From NCBI GenBank assembly GCA_021292105.1, contig CM037865.1:73424128-73488127 (forward strand): DNA of 64,000 nt, read 5' to 3'. Position 1 is the first letter of the stretch, and each line of letters opens with the position of its first letter. This DNA is from Anadara kagoshimensis. Its lineage: Eukaryota > Mollusca > Bivalvia > Arcoida > Arcidae. The notes below the pieces were generated by a model, which saw only the letters and a program-made list of their open reading frames with translations, was not told the origin of the DNA and did no database searches. Shown here in pieces: positions 47,331-59,800 of this stretch. The translations under genes were made by a program, and so were the position numbers.

Positions 47331-48914
47331 AACTAAAGGGGGCATACACGCTTTGCCATGTCATAAGCTCAGTTGAAAAAAAAACTATATTTTTCTGATT
47401 ATTGTCTGATTTCGTATTCCTTATTAAAGTCCTGCCTATCAGAAATCCATTTCTCTCAATCTCTGTAATATGACATATTGTGTTCTCTATCAATATTGTA
47501 ACATGTTTAGTCCAGAACAATCCTTGTGTATAACTAATCAAGTATCATATCATATTGTTAATTAATCACAGCAAGAAATATATACACAGTATTAGTAAAT
47601 CAACATATAGGCATTGTATCACATCTAGAAATAACATGCAATGATATATGTATATGTGTACAAATACATATAAGGCAAGCGATATAAAGTCCAGTTTAAT
47701 GCAATGATTTGTAATTTATACTCGGATATACATTGTTAATGCATCGAAAAAGGCTCAACTTTTCATCATCTTGACAGCAGCCATGTAGATAAATTGAAAA
47801 CTCAAAATAATGCTTGTAGATTCATCAAAACATTCAAACAATATACAGATTGTCATATTAAAAAGAATCTTAAATTTTTTGTATTTTGTATAATCCCTGT
47901 GTCCTGTTGACTTTGTTGCTAATTTAATCATTTTCTGTACAACATGTACAGATTTTCAAATTGTTTTTAGAAACTGGACTTTTATCAATTATATAACTAA
48001 GCTGACCTATCAAATTGACATTCTATCCGGATTCATTACAGGGTATATACCAATATCTTCTTATATAATAAATGATGGCCATGTTCTGAATAAGCTTCCA
48101 AATAGATTTTTTAGTATTTTCTTAAAAAGTCATTATATTATAAAATTCAAAGTATCATAATTCTGACTCCAGTTTATTATCACTATGAATAAATTTTAAT
48201 TAATTTATTATTTTTTTTTTGTTAAATTTTGAATTGGTCAGCCTGTTTATATATATGCAAATATATTGAGTATATGAGAAAAAAACTACTACAAGTTCTA
48301 TAATCTAATTAAGGACTATAAGAAAATGTGCAATACATACATGATGTAAGCCAATATATAATTAATCATGGACATTGTATCAATATATTTTGTATTAGTA
48401 ATCACTAATATATAAACAGATTTACATACAAGAATGCAAAGTCGTCCGCAAACCTACCACATGATACATGAGGTTTGTGCAGAATGAGATGGAATCACAA
48501 AATTTTATGTTTTTCTGTAACATATTTTTGGTCCATGGGTAAAATTAGAAATACATGCTTTGCACAAACGTTATAAGGTATCACATGATATGCTTGCAAA
48601 GATCATGTCTGTGTTGATGTCCATTCAAATTTACACTCAAATTCAATCTTCAACTCAAAAAGTCAATGCACAATTTCAATTTACATTCATGTAAAATAAA
48701 ATGACATATGAATAAAAGTTCTGTGAATAATTTTCATCAAAACATAAACATTCCAAAGATAAAGTACCAATAATTAACAGTATACAGAATCATTCTCTGC
48801 AAAAATCAAAACTTCAGTGAATTTGTATTTTTTTCTCTCTCACAATTTAGCAATGTCACCAATTATTATACATGTACATTGTACAATTGGATTGTCATCC
48901 TACACAGAAAGTTT
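47331..48914. other. AT-rich interval, no feature seen
   Basis: No domain, RNA gene or strong repeat is visible. A plus-strand poly-T run lies at about 48,210. Confidence 0.4.
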
Positions 48915-49120
48915 CTATAGTCCGTCAGCGATACTATAGCAGTGTATATAAACATGGGTAGGTCCGTCATACACAAATAAATATGAATACTGTGTTATCA
49001 TATGCATAAATTCACGCCTTCGTACATTTTTCAAAATCACATTTTTATTCCCCTTTTTATATTATATAGACTTTTCTATGTTTATAAATACTCTGCCAAA
49101 ATATCGCTGACGGACTATAG
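48915..49120. mobile_element. 206-bp MITE
   Basis: The termini CTATAGTCCGTCAGCGATA and TATCGCTGACGGACTATAG are 19-bp perfect inverted repeats. The inside is AT-rich, non-coding and unlike the flanks. Confidence 0.75.
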
Positions 49121-52097
49121 TTACAGTTTTCAAGTGTAAAAATTTCATATAAAAATACATTTCAACAAAAAGTACAAATATTGTATCAAATTATTTAGGT
49201 TGTGGCTAATCCTTCTTGATAAATAGGCATGTTATCACTGTCACACTTCAGTGGTAGACACACACTAGAAATAAACAAATTATTGACAAATATTTACAAA
49301 ATAAAGAAAAAAACAACAACAAAAATAATGTAATTAAAAATCACACAGGTCTTTTTGCTTCAATGAGTTGGATACTTGTTACAAACCAAACTGTTTAACT
49401 AATGACTTATACCTTTCCTGTGTGTTTGACAATGAAAGTATAATATAAATGTAAAAATAAACAAAACATAAACATAATTCAAGACGATATGCATAATAAA
49501 ACCTATGACAATATTCCATGTCCATATTATACACAATTAAACACAGAATAAGTTTTAAATATTCCCATAAAATAATAAATGTTCAAAAGCCATGAGAAGT
49601 TCCTCAGTTTCTTACTATTACTGGATATATATATACAATGTATAAATTATATGTGTGTGTATATATTGAGAAATTATCCATATAATGACTCCCAAAAACA
49701 ACACAACAAATGAGACAGTGTATTAAGCACAATTGTTAAACATAACAGTATATTACATACAAGGATATAAAATTAATATTGACACACATACAATAATATG
49801 ACTAACGTATATCTGTAAACCAAATCACTATATATACCGGTACACATTGTACAACAAAACACCTCTCAAGTAACTAAGATACATGTATAGTACATTTGTA
49901 CTTCCAGAAACATGTTTTACAGTGCTCAAAGTGACTTTTACTCTAGGAACCAATGTGGCTCCTTATCAAAAATTTTCAGGTGCCAATCAAAAATTTTAGT
50001 TGCACTAAAACAATGAAAAATGAAACTATAACGAAAATTTTTTATAAAAAAAACTGTATTAAAAATATGTTGTTTGTTGTTTTTATTGCAAACTAGTAGT
50101 TTGTGTCTAAATATTTTTCTGGCCATCCTTCATTTTTTAATTCATATTTCTGTCTTAAACAGCTAAAATTGGATTTTGAGGACAGCAATTTTGACAGGTC
50201 TCTTTACAATAAGTCCAAATTAAAGTTTATTGTCATACACCAAAACCAATCTAAAGAAGCTAAGATACATGTATGATATTTTATCTACACATGTTATATA
50301 GTGTACAACAAATGTTCATAAGGTTCATCAATATTTAGAAGTTCTATTTACAAGTCAAAATGAAAGTCCATGGTCAGTCTATATACAGACCTGGCCAGGC
50401 TATAACATGTTAAAACATTTACTTCACCATAATGAACATGGACAAAGAATTATACATGAAGGCCTTATAGAAGTTATAGTGTATTTAATACAGACCTTAC
50501 ACTGGTAAAGATACAATGAAACTTTAGGTCTGAAACAGCGACCGAAAACAGTGTACACAAAATATGAAAACAAGCAACACAAATAACAATACTCAGTGAG
50601 TGCATGGGTCACTTTAAATTTACATGAATTAACACATTTGAAATACCCATACAGTTAAGCTCCAATATGCATTTATAACTGATGTTCTTCTATGTTTCAA
50701 ATCTTAAAGCCCTTCTGAATGTAATAATTATAAAGTATGTGTTACTGAAGAAAATGATGTTTAATGTGCAAAAGCACTGACTCAAAAAGAGCGATTAACA
50801 AAAACAAGATATTTCTATATGAACCATCATTACTAGAGGTCACAAGACTTGAAATATACATGTAGTCTGAAAATGACAATATCTTTAATTTTAGGAGCAA
50901 AAAGGTATTTTGTGAATTGGAAATCATAAGGATGTCATAATTGAATACAGAAAGGATGGTTCTTGAATTATATATCATCTATGCCTGAAGTATGAAATGA
51001 ACTGTACTGTTTATTTTCTTCTGTGAAATGTTCTGTGACGTAACCATGACATTTATGACAACGATTCTATACTCTGAGTGCCATGAACATATTTATTTTC
51101 TGCAAAAGTTGGTGGTAATATACTGTATAATTATATTGATGGGAAGAAACATTTGGTTTTACAGATATTAGCATTTTCTCAATGACTTCCATACTTTCAC
51201 CATTCTATCTTTTCATGAATATTCATGTAGTGTCATGAGGAATTCTGACTATGTAATTTGAGGGTTCAGTTGTTCAAAACTTGCATTAGTTTACCACAAA
51301 TTAAAAACCTTGATAAAGATCAATGTAGTATTATCTGACCAATTGCCATTTTGAGGAAATTTTATTTATTTACTCATTAATGATTGTTTTGTCTTGTTTT
51401 TGTTTTTGTTTTTTCCTCCACAAAAAACTGAAAGATTCCAAACACAAAAATTGAAATTCCTCTAAAAAAATTGTTTTCCAATAAATAAATCGAAAAAAAG
51501 TTCTAAAGTCTACAAGAAACAGATCTTGACTAATCAATTTATAAAGCTAATCAAGTTTTGGACAACTGCTTCCTGGATTATTTCTAGTTATGCATGCATT
51601 TGGTATCACAAGGGGAATTAATGCATAATACTAATACATAGGTAAACTGATTCAAGTACACACTTTACATTTGTCCACAGATAATAAAAATACAAGTTTC
51701 AATCTCAAACATCTGCTGAAACTTTACTTTTTTACAGAAGTGATATTTTTATGACTACCATTATATATATTTTTACTCCATTGTATTTTATGAAATGCAG
51801 TTATATCAAAACACTGATGTCTACATTTCTGTCATGTGAAGATGTTACTAAATATATACAATGTTCTGTACAGTATCCATAATTATATAATATAGAGCTG
51901 TATACAAATATATACAATTTAGCAGCATATATACAAACCACCATCATAGATCCAGGTCTATTGTGAAACACATAACATGTACCTAATTCTATGCATGTAT
52001 TTGCAGACAAAAATATAATAAATGCAAGCAAATGTGTATTTCATAAATATTGTAATAACACTGAGGTATATGATGTATCATAATAACAATACAATTA
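49121..52097. other. AT-rich interval, no recognised gene
   Basis: Open frames are short and without motifs. Simple AT tracts such as TATATATATACA at 49,620-49,680 are present. It could include untranslated sequence of a neighbour, but nothing shows this. Confidence 0.35.
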
Positions 52098-52244
52098 CAG
52101 TCAAACCTTCCTTAAAGGCCACCTGCTTTTAAACGTCAGTCAAATTTTACCCCAATCACTCTTTACTCAGACTATTTTTTAACCTGCATATAAGGGCCAC
52201 TTTTACAGGTTCCCTTGGTTGGCATTTATATACAGGTTTGACTG
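52098..52244. mobile_element. 147-bp CAGT...AACC MITE
   Basis: The left end CAGTCAAACCT and right end AGGTTTGACTG are perfect inverted repeats with TA on both outer sides. Inside are AAGGCCACCTG and AAGGGCCAC motifs shared with the 887-bp element at 16,490, so the two are one family. Confidence 0.8.
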
Positions 52245-52264
52245 TATTAAAAATGTATTTACAT

Positions 52265-52640
52265 AAGACATCCATGTTGTAAATGTGATATCATAAAGGT
52301 GAAACTGTAAAACATTTATATCACCATAAAATAGTTTTTACAGTATGACATTCATGTGGTTAATATGACATCAAAATAATAATACAGTATGACAATGATA
52401 CTGTAAATAGTACAGCATCATAATGGTGAAACAGTATGACATTCATGTGGTAAATGTGACATCAGAATAATGATACAGTATGACAATGATACTGTAAATA
52501 GTACAGCATCATAATGGTGAAACAGTATGACATCCATATGGTAAATGTGACATCACAATAAAACAGTTATTATTTACATATGACATCCATGTTGTAAATG
52601 TGACATTACAATAGTCATACAGTATGACATTGATACAGTA
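52265..52640. repeat. 91-bp tandem repeat, about 4 units
   Basis: ACAGTATGACATTCATGTGG starts at 52,340 and 52,431, and a close variant starts at 52,522, an exact 91-bp period. Units also share TAGTACAGCATCATAATGG. Partial units lie on both sides. Confidence 0.85.
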
Positions 52641-53024
52641 TGTATATGACATCATAATGACACATCTACTATTTACATGCATCATTCATGTTGTAAATAT
52701 GAAAACATTATTGTAAGTCTTTCTACATGAACTTTATTTTAGGAAATTAACATGTGTTGAGAGCTAAAAATTATTTGTGTTGATTTGACCTAAGTTTATT
52801 GTATTAAGATATTGAAGTAAACTTCATACCTTATATGCAACCAAATTTTGTTCACATGAATTAAACATAATTAACATGAATTTTACATGAAATTATTAAT
52901 GTGAAATTAACATGAATAGAGCTAACCGCTATAGAACAAAATTTGGCTGTGTATGCAACAGTCTGTATCTGTAAGACTTTTTTGTAAAACTGATTATAAA
53001 ATGAGTAAGTGTTACTTTAAATGT

Positions 53025-53110
53025 ATTTATCATTGTTGGAAGGACATCTATCATGTTCGGAGGGGCATCTATCAATGTGGGAGGAGTATTTATCACTGTG
53101 GGAGGGATAG
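53025..53110. repeat. 21-bp tandem repeat, 4 units
   Basis: Units of about 21 bp (GGAGGAGTATTTATCACTGT, GGAGGGGCATCTATCAATGT) run from 53,025 to 53,110. The array lies 38 bp beyond the 3' end of hammerhead-like motif 3. Confidence 0.8.
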
Positions 53111-53148
53111 GATTTACTTGATTGATAGCCATCCACCCTAAGTGAAAT

Positions 53149-53200
53149 ACCACTAGTATCGGACGCGCGTTTCGGAAAATGATTCCTCTTCAGTAGTGCT
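53149..53200 (-). ncRNA. hammerhead ribozyme-like motif 3 (all core boxes present)
   Basis: Minus strand: AGCACTA, CTGAAGA (matches CTGANGA), GGAATCATTTTCC (4-bp stem II), GAAA, CGCGCG, TC completing GTC, then six extra bases CGATAC, then TAGTGGT. The catalytic boxes are canonical. Stem I is interrupted by the six bases and has one mismatch, so activity is doubtful. Confidence 0.65.
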
Positions 53201-53872
53201 TCAAACAAGCATTTAAGATTTAGTACAGTATTAGTAGAAATGTTTGCCGTGTATAAATGTTCGTGATTGATTTTTTGTATCATTGATCAACCTCCATTCA
53301 AAAATACTTTAAATCATTTTGAAATTCATCATTCATATTACATATAGCCAAATCTTTAATATTAAACATGTTCAAGGTAGAGTTACCGTAATGACCCCCC
53401 TCTAACACCCGTTTCACTGCTCGACTGCAGAGTGACAGAGATATGGATTGCTAACTTTCAAGAGATACCTAAAGTAGTTGTGGAAAAGCTGTCGACAAAG
53501 AGGTAATGCAGGACCATGATGTGACTTGTTGCTTTGGGCTTAGTGTTAAAACTTTCAACAGGCCTGTACTGCCCCCCATTTCAAACAAATGTCAGTTTTT
53601 ATGAAACCAATATTTGTTGTTGTATCCAATATAAAATACCAAAACCGTGAGAGTTTATACCAGCAAACATTTCTACTTTCTGTACAGTATAGTACGTGTT
53701 ATGTCATGTAGACAAATTCAAATATGAAAAATGTACATTGCGACATATATTCATGTATTCTTCTCATTATAATAAAGTTATGTTGATGTCATAGTTCTAT
53801 ACATATATACTAGTATACACTAATTACAGGTATATATATTATATAATGCCTGATGTGATGTTGGTAAATGTA

Positions 53873-53996
53873 CAGTAAAACCTGCTATAACAACCACCTC
53901 TATATAAAGAGCACCTGTTAATTAACACCAGTGGTATTAAGTCTCTTTGCTTCAGGTATCTGTAAATAAAGGTGGTTGTTATAACAGGCTTTACTG
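53873..53996. mobile_element. 124-bp CAGT...AACC MITE
   Basis: CAGTAAAACCTGCTATAACA and its near complement ending AGGCTTTACTG form inverted ends of over 25 bp. TA precedes the left end; the right flank lacks a clear TA. There is no coding capacity. Confidence 0.78.
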
Positions 53997-54551
53997 TTCT
54001 ATGACTTAGGATTGGATAATATGTCATTTTCCTTTTGTTACAATATTTTAAAAATTTCAAGAAAATTCAAGATGTCATTGAATGTTGTAGCCATCAAGTC
54101 ATACACACGTTTGTTAGAACATGATCTTCAAATTGATGTAAATGAATACAAAGAAGTTAGAATCAAATATCCATAGCAACATGGCCACAATGCAAGACTA
54201 GGATACCAAAACACTCCAAAACTTGGCAGCTACCCACTAAAAATACTTGTTACAAACATGAAAATATCACCTAGTAATGCCCCCGTCACACATTCATAGA
54301 TCACTTCGACGGATTAGCTATGACAAATATCTGACATCATTGATGGTAATCTGTACTTGTCTGTAGCTTTCCGCACAGAAGCTACAGTCATATGTAGTGG
54401 TAATTTTATATGTGTCAATTTTTTAATATGTTCAAAATTTGTCCACAGATCAACAACTGTAAAATATCCTTGTGCATCATGTGTCTGTATCAGATCCATG
54501 TTGGACTATGGAAATTGCCTTTTCCAAGGTCATCCATAAAGTTAAATCCAT

Positions 54552-54706
54552 AGTGGAACCCGAGAGGTGATCCGTGAATGTGCGACCACTACACAAGCTT
54601 TATTGGAACCTGAGAGGTGATCCGTGAATGTGCGACAATTACACAAGCTTTATTGGAACCTGAGAGGTGATCCGTGAATGTGCGACCACTACACAAGCTT
54701 TATTGA
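54552..54706. repeat. 50-bp tandem repeat, 3 units
   Basis: The units TGGAACCTGAGAGGTGATCC then GTGAATGTGCGACCACTACA and CAAGCTTTAT start at 54,554, 54,604 and 54,654. They differ by one to three bases. Each begins with a TGGAACC motif like the MITE ends. Confidence 0.9.
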
Positions 54707-54772
54707 AGATACATTATCTTTTATCTTGAAATGTTCCTCTAAAATGATTCTATTAATCTTTGCAAACATTTT

Positions 54773-54790
54773 GCACTAGACGCGCCTTTC
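54773..54790 (-). ncRNA. 3' half of a hammerhead-like motif
   Basis: Minus strand GAAAGGCGCGTCTAGTGC has box 2, a short stem III, the GTC site and stem I. The 5' half (box 1 and stem II) is not recognisable, so this is at most a relic. Confidence 0.35.
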
Positions 54791-55575
54791 ATATCACTAT
54801 AATTATGTTACTGCATATACCGGTTGTATATGTCGTTCTTCTTAACAAAGTTAGTTAATAACAATCTTGCATTGAAACCAAATTGAAAAAAAATTTGATG
54901 ATAAATATTCTAACATCTACTTTGATGAATATGGTACATGACATTTTTAATACACCATTTACATTTAGAACTAGTTACTTTGTTAAAATCTGTTAATCTC
55001 TATTGTACATATAACTCATTTGATGTTTTCTAAATATGATTATTAGCTTAATTTTTTTTTTCTTAAAATGATGTACAAAACTTCTACAATAACTCCCATT
55101 ATATGCATTGTACTAACCAAATGTTCAGTAATTGTGTTTATTCCTCATATATTTTTCCATTTCCTTTTTTCTGTTTCTTTATAATTCTTCCATTTTTCGT
55201 TAAAGCCTGTTAAAGAACATAACCACTGACATTTCACATTCTTCTTGTACATACCATTTATAAAACAAATACACATGTTTCTATTGGTACTTCATCCTAT
55301 ATTCAATACTTGGGTAAAAATTCTGGTGTTTCACGTCCTTCTGATGTGGCCCGTCTATTTCAGTATAGTGTGTTCCAGATATTCATTCTTTACTTTTAAA
55401 TAAAATATATTTGTAGAATCTGAGATCACTAAAAAAATTGGTAAAATACTACTGAAATGAAATATGTTTTTTGTAAATTATAATTCACTAATAAAGATAA
55501 TTATTATTATACATCTAATTAAATTCTTGATATCTGATTGGTTTGCAGATATCACATGTCAAATCATTATTTTGA
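54791..55575. other. AT-rich interval, no recognised gene
   Basis: Only low-complexity and short open frames are present. Confidence 0.35.
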
Positions 55576-55810
55576 GTGGAGTGAAGTAGTGGTATATAAC
55601 ACCTGTCAAATTTCTTTCACTTATATTGAGATGTTTGGTTCAAGGATGGTGGAGGAAACTGGATTGCCTGAAGAAAACTCTGCAAACAAACTGAACGTTT
55701 CTCAAATTACCTGGGGAGGATGCACCCTAATTATGATTTGAACCCAGACAAGGACAGGTGTAGTGATCGGTAAGTGCATGCTTTAGACAATTATGCCACT
55801 GAGGGCCCCA
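55575..55810 (-). repeat. tRNA-derived SINE, family 2
   Basis: Minus strand: a tRNA-like head with GGGTTCAAATCAT as B box and GGCATAATTGTCTAAAG as A box. The body contains TCTTCAGGCAATCCAGTTTC. It shares head and body with the copy at 60,850. Confidence 0.7.
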
Positions 55811-56611
55811 AACCATTATTTTGAATAAATTTACCCAAATAAAAAATAATGAGCTATTCTGATAGTAAACCAATAAGAAGAGGTCTAAAACCTGAAAATA
55901 ATGACTGTCCAGTCGACACATGATAAATGTTAACCAAAAATTACATCACATAGTTACATGATATTTATCTACTTTGTCGACTGCCTGTGTATATAACAAT
56001 GTCGACTGCAATGTTTTTCGGAACTCTTCATTGATGAAGGATTATGGGTAAAATAAACAGTGCTTTTTTATTTTATTTTTTTATTTTTATTTTTTTTTTG
56101 GGGTAAATACATGTAATCAAGGTCCCTCAAACTGGAATGAGTCAGTAAATGGAGGTGTATGTCAATATAAGTCATTATTGATATAATAATAGTTATTTCA
56201 CTCATATTCAGACGTCAAGGTCTATAAATGAAGCATTAGATATTTATAATGAACAGTGCGCTGGTATTTTTTTTCTCACCTTAACTGTGACATCTATAAA
56301 GTTAAGACTTCCAGACAGTTTCATGAAGGGAAAAAACCAATAACTGAATTTGCATAATAGACCACATATTGATTAATTTTTTAACATGTCCACATTGTAG
56401 TAAAATATAATAATATAATCTACGATTTGCTTTAAGATAAAAACAGAGTTAAAAAAAGAATGGAAGACTTTCATCATTCCATCACTAACGGTCATGGGCT
56501 AATGAAAATGTTTGAATACAAAAGTAGCCAACAGTTTTTTGGGTTTTCTTTCTTTTTTTTTTTTTTTTTGAAAAATTACAAATATTAGTAAAACTCACCT
56601 CATAAGGTAAT
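55811..56611. other. 3' flank of the IAP gene
   Basis: It is AT-rich with several poly-T tracts (56,066-56,100, 56,550-56,570). The minus-strand 3' UTR should lie here. Several TTTATT (minus AATAAA) occur around 56,068-56,085, and I cannot choose one. Confidence 0.4.
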
Positions 56612-56808
56612 TTATGGGAAAAATGTCTTCACAGTGCCCCTTATGTAATCAGTACACATGGGGCATTTTCTCATCGCAGGTGCACAATCGTCACAGCAAA
56701 CCAAGTGACCACATGGTAAAAATGCCACAGACACGCTCTTCTCACAGCAAATTTTACAGAGTAATTGTTCACGGAGATGTTGATTTTCTTTTTGTAACGT
56801 TTCTATTT
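56612..56808 (-). CDS. IAP last exon (RING)
   Basis: It encodes IETLQKENQHLREQL then CKICCEKSVSVAFLPCGHLV, CCDDCAPAMRKCPMC and a tail ending VKTFFP with TAA at 56,612-56,614. Zinc ligands are C-x2-C, C-x-H, C-x2-C (CDDC) and CPMC. The aromatic tail after the RING is the dimerisation element of IAP RINGs. Confidence 0.96.
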
Positions 56809-59800
56809 CTAAAGTATCAAAAATAAATTGTTATTTATAGGCTTGAAGACATTACAATGTTGTAAACAAAGAGATGTAACATCACAAAATGGAACAGGCA
56901 AATTAAGTAAATTAGTATTCTCCACCATTAGGTACTTTTTGTGATTTACACTTATGTTTAAAGGGCCATAACTCCCAGGAAAATGAGAAAACTAACTCAG
57001 GTTAATGATATGCACATTTCCTATTATTGTTGATGCTTTGCCCTAAATTTTCTAAACTAGTGATTCAATTTCTGTGTCTTCATCTATAGCTGGTAACGTC
57101 TCAATGTAAGTGAAATATTCTTGACTGGGACATAAAACCAGATTCAATCAATCAATCTCTCTTGCTTTCTCTCTCATTAAGACCACATTAAAATTTAAAG
57201 AAATTATTATTATTTTATCATATTTTACTAAATTATATCTACAAAAAGATAGGTGTATATTGTAGATTTAAAACAAACTGGTTTACCCCCCCCCCAACAC
57301 ACCCGTAGCATCCTCTAAAGAATTGGCATGATCTTATTGACACCCCACACCCCACAAGTGCCTTAGCACTTAGCTTAATTATACTGTAATCAAATCTAAG
57401 ATGATGCTGATAAAATGCTTTTTTATAAAGAAGTGACATTTTTTGATTTGGTGTCTTTATACATGTAGGTCATCCACGATCTGATGGCAAAGTAAACAGC
57501 GAGTCTATTTTAAGATTAGGGTAATTGTAACGAATAAAATGTGAGTCGCCTGAATATGTTAATACGCCACTTACACCTATATGCATTATTTAAACCTGTC
57601 TGTGTTAATAAATACCCTGCCAACCCATCATGGACGGCTTTTACATTTAAATAGAGGCAGAATTTTAATAAGACAGTCTTTACATACAGGTGGACTGTTT
57701 TCACAGTTGAGACAGATTTTAATTAATCTGACATATTTTAATTATATAAGTTTGATCTTGTTGTACATGGGGTACTTTGGTATAACTTAATCACAGTACC
57801 TTCATCTATTTCTCCGGTTACTTCAACAGACCCAGTAACTTCATTAGGCTTTTCTTTCCTGTTTTTTCCTGAAACAATTACCTGTACATTTTAGAATTTT
57901 TATTTTACAAAATCACCACTTTATAAAATTTGTGCTATTTATAACCTTGTTGACTGTAATTTCTAGACACATTTATATTCAATCATGCACCATATTAATT
58001 GACGGATCGCCGGCCACGCCCACTATGTTCCGACAAAGGGTCGACGTGCTTGAATGACACAAAAAGAATGAAACTCGGTCTGAATTGTGTTGTTTTAATG
58101 ACGTCACTGACACTAGAACATCATTAGTTGCCGTGACGCTGCTTTGGTACCGTGATGGCGGCCAGTGACGGAACATTGTGGGCGTGGCCGGCGATACGTC
58201 AATTAGTTAGCCTTCTGGTAATAAGTTGGTATACATTGGTAGTATAGATAGTACCTTGCATATTTACGGAATATTGGTTGTAAAAATACTAGAATGATTC
58301 AGGCCCCCATACCCCAATAGTTCTATAACCAAATACACCCATTCATAGTCAAGAGGTTTATGATCGAACATCATAAAGTGAATGTAAGTATAAGAGTAAT
58401 TAGAGACTTCAGAGCCCATTGCAAGGTTTGCCTCAAACATTTTAGGTCAGACCTATTGATTCATGAGCAAGTGGACTGGAAAGACAAACCACATAACCAC
58501 ATAACCAAGACCCAAAACCAAACCCCTTGAATATATAACAAATCTGCACTAACAACTTGACAACACACATTAATGAAAGAATGAAAATATTTAAAGGTAA
58601 TCTATGGTAATAAAAAAGAACCAAACACTTACTTTTTCTCTGTTTAGACTTTCTTTTTCTAGCTGATTTAGATTTGGGTTTTGCTCCTATCCCTTCAGAT
58701 GTACCTGGCTCCTCAATAATGTCTTCATTACTGGAGACTGCCGAGTCTGAGCTCATTAACTCAGTGACAGGGGATCTACGTTCAGTAGGGAGAGGTCCTC
58801 CACCCGAGGCAGACGGTGGTTCTTCAGTGGTGGGAGATTTTTCTATCTCATCCAAGATAATGTGCATCAATACAGTAGCATCCAGATTTTCTGAATATTC
58901 ACCTGGTAATACAATTTAGCATTTAAAATTATTATGTTTCTACAAAAGTTTTCAAAATTAAGTTTACAAGAACAAGAAACCATGTCTAATCACTAAACAC
59001 TAAACACTGAACTCAATTACAGTGGAACCCCTAAACACTGAACTCAATTACAGTGGAACCCCTAAACACTGAACTCAATTACAGTGGAACCCCTAAACAC
59101 TGAACTCAATTACAGTGGAACCCCTAAACACTGAACTCAATTACAGTGGAACCCCTAAACACTGAACTCAATTACAGTGGAACCCCTAAACACTGAACTC
59201 AATTACAGTGGAACCCCTAAACACTGAACTCAATTACAGTGGAACCCCTAAACACTGAACTCAATTACAGTGGAACCCCTAAACACTGAACTCAATTAAG
59301 GCAATTTAACCTGTTTACAAATAAGAAAGTTTTTCTTGTATCTGACTACAGCGAAACCCGTGAAAACAGAACCTTATCAACACAATCAAACTGATAAAAA
59401 TTTACACTTTATGATCTCATAGCAGTGTTTAGAAATACAGACTAAACTCAATTATAAAAACAACCAAAATAATGAGGACAGTATGCTGCTTTTTGCTTAT
59501 ATTCACACAAATTCTCATTTCTTTTAAGAGAATTGCCACTTTTAAATCTTGTTTATCAATTCTATCATAAATTACTTCACAGTTTTATCTGAATTGCCAA
59601 TTCCAAAATCTTGTTTATACCCCTTAATCACAATAAATTGAAATTCATTTCTAAAGACTTCAGACTTTAATTTTATGGGTGGCTGCATGGTCTTAAGCAC
59701 AAGTCTCACAGCATCTCTAACTATCTTGGTCTGAATCATACCTGGATAGATCCTAGTGTGAGAGGGATGTCATTTCTCTTGTCAAAGGTAAGTAGTCTTC

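Noticed and set aside
54314-54499. 61-codon minus frame with a plausible composition
   Set aside because: No domain, no acceptor with a matching upstream exon, and it is overlapped by an equally long plus frame.
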